Program-made: the position numbers and the translations under genes
Assembly: GCA_029339195.1 (NCBI GenBank)
Contig: JAPTJF010000478.1
Location: forward strand, 1 to 46,360
Reading direction: 5' to 3'
Length of the DNA: 46,360 nucleotides
From: Micractinium sp. NFX-FRZ
Lineage: Eukaryota; Chlorophyta; Trebouxiophyceae; Chlorellales; Chlorellaceae
Notes under the pieces: generated by a model
The model's database searches: none
What the model was told of the DNA's origin: nothing
The model's input: only the letters and a program-made list of their open reading frames with translations
Shown: piece after piece, positions 32,436 through 41,573 of the stretch
Position numbering within the stretch: position 1 is the stretch's first letter
Layout: the number at the start of each line of letters is the position of its first letter

Positions 32436-35400
32436 TCACGCGGGGGGCGGGGCCACTGCCACCGAGCCTGCCTCGGGATGCACCGCCGCCAGCTGGCGCC
32501 GCCAGTCCGCCACCGCCGCCTCCCTGTCGCCGTTGCCCCACACCGCGGCGTACACAGCAGCCAGGGGCGCGAGGCCGGCGGCCTGCAGGGTGCCCTGCAC
32601 GGCGGGGCCGTGCATGCCGCCCACCAGTGCTGCCAGCAGAGAGCTGCATGGGAAGGGGGCAGCCCAGCCAGCAGGAGGGGATTAGTGAGCCATCACGTGT
32701 GACGGCGTCCACACCTGTGCTACAAGGGGCGGGCCCCAGTGAGGCGCGTGGGACTCTGTGCATGTAAATGGTTAGCCCTCTCTTACTTTTGCACTGTTCC
32801 ACTTGGCGTAGCCCGTGCTGCCTGTCGGTACCACAGGACCCCCCGCCCTGCCCGCACCTGACTGCCGGGTCTGAGAGGCTGCCAGGCGCCTTGGAGGAGG
32901 CCACCGCTGCCGCCAGGTTGCGCGCGCTCTCTGCACGCATGGGAGCGCACCAACAAGCAGCGCAGCGCAGCGGGGTGGGAGGCTAAGGATAGGATGAAGC
33001 CCTGGCTGGGCAACCGGCTGGCTGCTGCGTCAACAAGGCCAGGGACGCAGGACAGGCCACCAGCTGGCCGGGCCTCAGTGTGCACTAAGCTGGAGGCCTC
33101 CCAGGTGATGTGGTGAAAGTGGTAGATGCAGAGGAAGTGGCAGACATAGTGGAAAGTCCTACACTAGCAGGCCATCCTCAATCGGCAGCAAACCAAGGCG
33201 GCTGCCTGTTCTCAACCCACAGCAAGGCTGCTGCCTGTGCTCCTCTGTCCCTGCTGCCCAGGCACGCCCCTGCTCACCAGTCATGCGGCACTGCCCCATG
33301 CTGAACACCAGGCGCTCAGCAAGCACCGGCGGCAGCAGGTGAGCCGACCGCACCAGCAAACCCAGCGCCGATCGTGCCGCATCTGCGGGTGCAGCGCAGG
33401 ATGGCGCAGTACGTACGAGGTTGCGGATCGACGGGTTGTGCTGACGGGGGACGGGGGCCAGCAGTGCAGGCGGGCATTTCGGATGCAGCCCTGGCGTGCC
33501 AGGCGGGAGCAAGGGGCGGAAGACAGACCGGCTGCGTTGACAGCAGGCCAGTGCATGCGCACACTCTCAACCAAGTGCCTGCCTCCCTTGGAAGAACTCC
33601 CCCGCACCCTCGTGTCCCGCATCGGTCGCGGCCTCGGCAAACCGCAGCCCAAGCTCGGCAACAGCCGCCAGGCGCTGCCGCTCTGCCGCCCCCACAAAGG
33701 CAGCCCCCGCCGCCGCCCCCGCTGCCGCCGCGCCGCTGCCGCCGCCCTCGCCCTCCTCCCCTTCCCAAGGCGCCACCGCCGCCTCTGCCGCCGCCAAGCT
33801 AGCCACTGTCCCAGGGGCTGCCGCGCCGCCTGCCGCCAGGGGCGCCTCCCAATCCACAGGATCCTGCGCTGCCGCTGCCGCCTCAGCCGCTGCCGCCGCC
33901 TCGTCGTCACTGCTGTCGTCAGCACCGTTGGCTGCCGCCGCCGCTGCTGCTGCTGCTGCTGCTGAGGGGGATTCCAGCCCCTCGGCAAAGCTTGCGTCAG
34001 GGTTGCGGGCGTGATCCTCCAGCATTGCCTCAACTGTGGCCGCATGATTGGGCCCATCCAGCGACAGGCCTGCAGGGATGGGCATTGCAGGTAATGGGGA
34101 AGGCTCAACACAGCAAAGGTTGTGTCTGAGTTGCCGACACGCTCATCCGCGAGGTGTTGCACATTCAAAGAACGGCCTGCAGGAATGGGCATTACAGGTA
34201 TTGGGGAAGGCTCAGCACAGCACAGGTTGTATCCGAGTTGCCGACACGCTCATCCGCGTGGTGTTGCACATTCAAAGAACGGCCTGCAGGGATGGGCATT
34301 ACAGGTATTGGGGAAGGCTCAGCACAGCACAGGTTGCGTCCGAGTTGCCGGCACGCTCATCCGCGTGGTGTTGCACATTCAAAGAACGGCCTGCAGGGAT
34401 GGGCATTACAGGTGGTGGGGAAGGCTCAGCACAGCAGCCACCCAACGACAGGCCTGCATGGGCAGAGGCAGGACAGCATGCAGAACGGAGGGTGACACGA
34501 GGGACAATGCGGGAGGGCGATGCACAGGTTCGGAGCAGAAAAGAGGGGCACACGAGTGCATCTAGCAGTCGCTTCACGGCATGCATGCTGAGCACAGCTG
34601 GCAGAGCCCCTGCCATCAGTAGCAAGCACAACTGGCATCAGCAGCAAGCAGCAGCAGCACTTGCACACAGGGAGCATGGAGCATAGTCTTGGTAAGTGGC
34701 AGAGCCTCAAGGCAAGGTGAGCAACGGAAAGCTGCACACAGCGTGCGCCCACCTGTGAGGCGGGCGGCAATGTCTGCTGTGCCGGCACCCGTGCCGGGGT
34801 GGTCGGCAAACAGCTGCAGCGGGGGGGGCAGCAGGAAGGGTGATCTAAACATCAAGGAAAATATCTGCTTGGAACAACAGATCTGCTTGGGATTCGCCCC
34901 TCCAAGAAAAGCTTGCATCCCCCACCCCTGCAGCAGTGCCGTGTCACTGACAGTCAAGAGGCAGCGCACATGTCAAGTGGTCTCCCCCTTTGGTCCCCCT
35001 CCCCTCCTCTCCCCAACCGCACACACGTATCTGATATCCCCCACGTTTAGCCATGAGTCCCCACGCGTCACCCACGTCAAATGCTGCAGCCCCCACCTGC
35101 AGCAGCGCCTTGTCGCTGACACCCAGAGCCAGCGCCTGGAAGCAGCGAGCCGCCCGGTCCCAGTTGTCGCTCCTGCCTCAGGCGGAGGGAGGGCAGGCAC
35201 AAGCGGTGGGTGGGGTGGGGGTGAGCATGGGGAGTGCCGCATCCGTGCAGTCCAGGCGGGCGCCATGTAGCCCAGCTGCTGCTGGCTCAACACGGCTCAG
35301 CGCTCTGATGTGGCAGCCGGCCAGCCGAGTCTAGTGAAAATAGGCCAACTCGAGTTGCATGTGTTTCCAAGCATGCAGCGCATACACCAAATGTTGCCTG

Positions 35401-38400
35401 TTGCCTATGTGCCCCTGCCCCCACCCGGCCCTCCCCCTGCCCCTTTGCATGCTCAGCGCGCCATTGTTCAGCCCTTGGCACGTGCCTATGCAGCGCCAGA
35501 ACTTGCCCCCTGCCCGCCACCACCCTTCCAGCCCGCCCCTGCCCAGCCCGCCCCAGGGCGTCTTCCTTCCTCTCCGCCCGCCCCGCCCTGCCCCTGCCCC
35601 TGCCCCCACCCACCGTATGCTCAGCGCCATCTCTGCCTGCGGCGTGAGCCCCGGCAGCGCCAGCGCCTCCCGCACCCCCTCCTGCGGGCTCATGGCCGCC
35701 AGGAAGCGGGCCACCTCGTCGTGGAAGCCGGCAGCCAGGCCTGCAGGGTTGGATTGGGAGCAAGAGACAACAGCTCAGGTACTAGGCGGTATATCACAGC
35801 GGTCAGGGTGGCGCTTGGGGCGAGCGGCACACAAGCAGGCAGGTCCCGTAATGGACTCAGAACTAACAGGCATGCCGAGAGAGGGCTTAAGCGACCAGGG
35901 TGTCCAGGCCAGATGGTGCAATACAGCCAGGGCAGGTGGTGCAGTACAGCCCGGGCAACAGAGCGCCACACGCCCACCGCCCACTGCCCGCTGCGCACCG
36001 CCATTCCACGCCGACTGCCCGCTGCACACCACCAGTCCACGCCCACCCCTGCCACCAGCACCCACGCACCACGCTCCGCAATGGTGCGTGCCGTGGTGAT
36101 CTCCCCGCGTGCCGCCAGGCAGCGCAGGCGCAGGCCCGGGTGGCGTAACGACACCAGGAAGGGGCGGCCCAGGCAGTCTGCCAGCCACAGGTAGCTGTGG
36201 CGCACGCCTGGAGGCACGGCAAGGGCAAGGGGGGAGAGGAACAGGGGATCTGGTGGGAGCGGGGCATGGGGCGACACTGCTTTGGCACAAGTGCGGTGTG
36301 AGTAAGGAGGTGGGTGAGTGCATGCCAGGCAGGGCATGTATCCAGCCTTGGGTCTGAACGGCAGCAAGGCTTCAACGTTGCGCCTGCCTCGTTCATCAGC
36401 TGCCCTTCCAGCTTGCAAGTCCATCTCAGCTTGCCCCTGCCAGCGCACGGAGCAGCCTGCCACATCAGCTGCCCCTCCTACAATGCCCTACCAGCGCAGC
36501 TCTCGGTGCCACAGCTGCGCACCTGCCAAAGTGATGGGCCCCAGCGGCCGCATCTGCTCCGGCGGCAGCGGTGTCGCGTCGGCTGCCGCGCTGGTCTTGC
36601 TGTTCACACCCCCCTGGAAGCTGGCCAGCTGCACAGTTGAGGGACAGCAGGGCGGGATGAGTACGGGCTCAGCGCAGAGGAACGCAGCACAAAATGGGGT
36701 GCACTGCAGGTCTCGCGGCTCTCCTTTGCTCCTCAAACATGCGACCGCCCTCAGTGGCTTGGACCATGCCCCTGTGGCATACATCAGACAGAGCACAGGC
36801 CATCCATTGAGTCGCACAGCAGAGCACAGGCCACCCCGCGCCCTGCCTGGCAGAGGCCCCCCCCCCCCCCGCGCACCTGCACCTCCTGCACAAAAGCGGT
36901 GACCGGGTCGGCAAACGCCACGTGCACCGAGGTGGGCGTGGAGATGTACAGCTGGCGGCTCTGCCACAACCCTGCGGCGGGGGAGTAGTAAGAGTGGCAG
37001 ATGACAGCGAGGGTTAAGAGTTATGAACTCTGCCACAGAGCAGACAAGCTGCATGCGCCACAGGCTTGCAGACTGCTCCCAAGCATGGCTGGCGCAGGGA
37101 TGGGGGCAATCTCGGATGGTTGACAAGGGGGGCAGGCATGCTGGTGCCACACCGCAGCGGCACACAATGCCCAGTTCAGTGGTGCCAGCTCAGCGAACGC
37201 CACCTCAGCAGCTCCTGCAAGCCATCTGTCACCGGCTTTGCTACAAATTCTGCCTGCCACCCTTGTGACCCTGCCCGCCCCCTTCCCTGTGTGCTTCCCC
37301 TGTTCCATCCCCCCCAACTTGTACTGCCATATAATCACCCACCTGCCACCGACTCTGCGATGGAGATGGAGGCAAACCGCTCAAAGGAGGGGCGCGTGCG
37401 GCACAGCTCGATGGTGTGCTCATACGCCAGCGCCAGCAGCGTGCACTCCGGCTCCCAGCTGCGGCAGGCAAAGACAGATGCCGCAGATAGAAGGAAGCCA
37501 TAGTGAGAAAAGGGCAGGACACGGGAGGCGAGTGCGGTGTGGGTACGACCAGCAGAGCGCAGCCCGGCCCCAGCTGTGACAAAACAGAGAGGGCACAGAG
37601 CGGGTGAGCCCAGTGTGAAGCAGCACTAGCAGCATGCACTCCAGCTCCCAGTTGCGGCACGCAAAGGGCACCAGGCGGCAGGCGCAGCACAGAGAGGGCG
37701 AGTTCTGGGGCGCACAAAAGAGCAGAACGCGACAGTGTGCCTGCTGCAAAGCGCGGGACTTGGAAGCTGGCGGCAGTGCGTCCCAGTGGCGCAGGTTTGT
37801 GTTGCCTCCATGCACGAATTCATTGCCAAGCCCAGCCTGGCCCTCCTCTTTGTGCTCACCTGACCCACACCGGCTCTGGGAGCTCAGGGCCCACCGGGGC
37901 AAACCCCTTCCAGCTCACAAACTGCATAACACGGCCTGCAGCGCGCCCAGGGGGAAGAAGAAGGTGGGCATGTGAACATGCTGATGCTTGCAGGCTTGCA
38001 AGGGGTGGCGCCCTGGAGTGCTGGGCAGTCAACAGTGCTGGCAGGGCACCCAAGCCTCGACGGTGCTGCAGTGACCGCGCAGTTTGCAGGCGCATGCACG
38101 CAACCCACCACCACAGCAAGCCACTGCCATCGCCATGCCCGCGCATTTAGGGTGCTGGGCACCGGCTCGATGAGCACCACTTGCCCAGAACAACCTCATT
38201 GACCACTCCTGTACCCTTGGAGTCACATTCTATACCCGCGCCACCGCCCCCCACCGTCAGCAGCAGCAGCAGAGAACCACAAAGCCCGCCCACCTGTGCC
38301 GCTGGGCTGCGGCTTGTTGAGCACCACCCCCAGCAGGCCGCCGCCGTGCAGCAGCACGGGCTGCTCGCCTGCCAGCCGCACCTCGTGGGTGGCCACATGC

Positions 38401-41400
38401 TGCGCAGGGCAGCGCAGGCACAGGCATGGGAAGGTACGGTTGCTACGGTTGCAATGTGCACAACAGCAAGCCCTGCACCACTTGATACTACAGGTGACAA
38501 GGGAAGCAAACAAATGTGGCAGCGACATGGGTTGGTGCCAGCCCTCTAAAGGTGCAAGCATTGCCCGGGCACGACGCAGGCGGCTCTGCCTGCCTGCCTG
38601 CCTGCCTGCCAGGCCAGCCAAGCCTCACCTGGCTGCCCGCTCCCTCATTCAGCCCTCACCTGGCTGCTCACCCCTCATTCACTCCTCACCTGGCTGCCCG
38701 CCTCCTCATTCACCACATGAACCTCCACAGTGGTGGACGCCGCTGCCGCGCGTGCCGCCGCCGCTGCCGCCTCCTCCTCCTCCGCCTGCTGCGCCGCCTT
38801 CTTGCCTCCCGCAAAGAAGCCACGCTTCTTCTTGGCGGTGGCAGTGGGGATGTTGGGCACTGCAGGCGCGCAGCGTGCAGAGCGTGGCGGGTCGTGAGGT
38901 GCGAGCAACCGGCGGGAACGGCAGGGTTGACCCCACAGCAGGCGCGGGTGCCCGCTGAGACGTGCACGGTGGGAGGGTGGGCTGGAGCATGGAGAGGACG
39001 CACTCCGAGACAGACAAAGCTGCTCAGGTGCAGCAGCCACCCTGGATTCTGCCGTGGATGCCACCTCATCATCATTGTGACTCAATTTCAATGTGTTTGC
39101 ACTCACCCGAGATGACTGCATACATGGGCTGCGTGCTGCTCCACACCACATTGTTGCCAGAGCCTGCGGGGCAGAGCAGGGCAGGGCAGGGCAGGGCGGG
39201 GTATGCTACAAGGGGCGAGCAGGGTGCTGCCACAGAAGCCTGAGACCTCCAACAGCGTCCTCCCCACCAACGCACGGACGCAATGTGGAAGCCGCGCCTT
39301 GATTACAACCCCTCCAAACTGCTGGCTCCAGCGGGCCAGCAGGGGCACCAGCATGCTTCCACACACCACACCCAGTCCTCCACCCCCACCCTGTGCCCGA
39401 CCCACCTCGGTCCACTACCTCCCAGCTGCCCGTGGGCGCCAGCGTGTACACGGCATATGCCCTGATCTGCGGCCAGACGGCGCTGATGCTGCGGCCCGTG
39501 GAGCTGCAGCCCAGCACGGGGCGGCCCAGGTGGTCCAGGGCGGCAATGGGCTCACGAGAGCCAGAGGACAGGCTGCGCGGGTGGCAGGCAGGGGGAGCAT
39601 GCGCAGGGGCATGGGGTGGATGGTAGCAGGCGGCAGGTGACTGGTGGCCATCACGGACTTGCAGGAGCTGAAGAACATGCGGCAGGGTGGCAGGTGTGGG
39701 CGCAGGGGCGTCACGGATAATGCCTTGATCAGCGGCAGGCGGCCTGCGAGTTCCACGGCAGCAATGGGCTCAAAGAACCAGAAGACTGGCTGCAGCCTGA
39801 GGAAACACTTGTGTGCCGACCAGCGGGCCAGGCACACGCTGCTGCCGGCAATCCCCTGCAGGGCTTCCCTCCCCTCCCACACACTCACCTAACGGTGCGC
39901 TCCACGGCGCCCTCTGCCCTCTGGCTCTCCAGCCGCAGGGCGGTGGACCAGAGCTTGCCGCCTGAGGCCATGACATACGTCAGGCCCTGCGCACCCTTGC
40001 CGCCCGCGCCAGCATCGCTGGCCCGCCGGTCTTTGTCTTTGTCGGGCGAGTTGTTCTGCTGCAGCAGCGCCTCCAGAGTGACCACCTGTGTGACGTGGCG
40101 GATGCAGGGGACAGCGGGGTAGGGGTGAGAAGGGGAGGAAGGAGGGCGGGGAATGCGCGCGCAGCAGGACAGACAACACGCGCATCAGCAAGGCGGCCTC
40201 AGGGCAAAGGCGGCACAAACCGCCCGCGCTTCCAGCCACCCAACCAGCCAGCCGAGCGGGCCCTACCTGCGCGGGCAGCGCCACTACCGGGGGGCGCTCG
40301 TTTGAATCAAAGGAGAGCAGAACGGCGCCCGTGTTGGTGGCAGCTGCCACGAGGTGTGGCCTGCAGGGGACAGCAAGCAGCGCAGGAGGGGAGCCACGCA
40401 TGGTGTGTGTGGGGTGGGGTGGGGTGGGGTGCGGGGCGCCACCAGGAGATGCAATAGCGCTGGGCTGGGAGGGCGCTGGGCTGGGAAGGCGCTGGGGATG
40501 CAGGGTGCCCGCAGCACCTGCAGCACTCCAGCGTTTCCCTCCCCTCCCCTCTTTCCTCCTAAACACTGCCGCCTACCAGCCTGAACCTAGTGCCTCACCG
40601 CGTGGGGTGCACCGCCAGGTGGTAGATCTTGGGCACCTTCTTCTGCCCCGGGTCAATCTTGCCCTCCAGCCCCACATACCGCTCCATGCCCCCGGTGGCA
40701 GGGTCAAGGCCCAGCACCAGCGGCGCCTCGCCTGCGCAAGGGCAAGAAGGAAGCAAGGACAGGTGAGGTCTGGAAAGGCACGGCATCGGCAGATCCAAAC
40801 CCAGCACCACAGGCGCCTGCCTGGCAAGTGCGCAGGCATGATATGGCGTGCAGAGAGGACAAGGAGGAAAGAGTGGAGGAAAAAGCGAGGGGAAAAGGGA
40901 CGGTGCAGCCCCAGCAGCCGCGTCGTCTGGCAGGGTGAGAGACACGGCTCGGCGCAGTGGTAACTAGAACAGGGCAGGGGCACGGCAAAGAAGGCACGAG
41001 GAAGGGGTGGGGAGCAAGGCAAGCACGAGCATGCTCGGAAACAGGCTGGACATGTCGAGGGCGGGTGAGGTAATGGCAGCGACAATTCCCAAGCGGGGCA
41101 GCCGGGGGCAGGTCAGCCACCAAAGAACTCCTCCTGAATTGGCGAGCAGCCCTCCCCACCCAGCACATGCCCTGCCCACGTGCCCACCTGTCGCCAGCAG
41201 CAGGGAGGGGTGCAGTCCGAGGCCGGTGCCTCCCCAAGGCGCCCAGCCAATGCTGTGGCACACCGCCTTCTGCAGCGGCTGCGCCTTGGCAAACGGCTTC
41301 CAGCTGCCCACCTCCCACATGTGCACCCGCTTGTCGTCGCCTGCAGCACGCAGGGGCAGCAAGGGCAAACATGAGGTGTGACATTGGACGTGGGTCTGGC

Positions 41401-41536
41401 GTGCAGGCGGTTGTGGCGGGTGGCAAGGATGCCTGTGCATGACAAATGGGTTCTAGGCAGTCGGGGCTGCACTCAAGAAACCAGCCAGGCCGCTGGGCGC
41501 AGGCACAGTTTGGCAGAGCGCAGGCCACCCTGCTTT

Positions 41537-41573
<37 letters not shown>

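Noticed and set aside
34069..34460. CRISPR-like regularly spaced repeats
   Set aside because: The window is eukaryotic nuclear DNA; the 107-base copies are contiguous tandem units containing a splice acceptor, with no unique spacers and no cas genes.
41537..41571. poly-Gln/poly-Ala coding tract
   Set aside because: The AGC repeat lies inside an intron between exons 8 and 9 of the TWD40-2-like gene, outside the modelled coding sequence.
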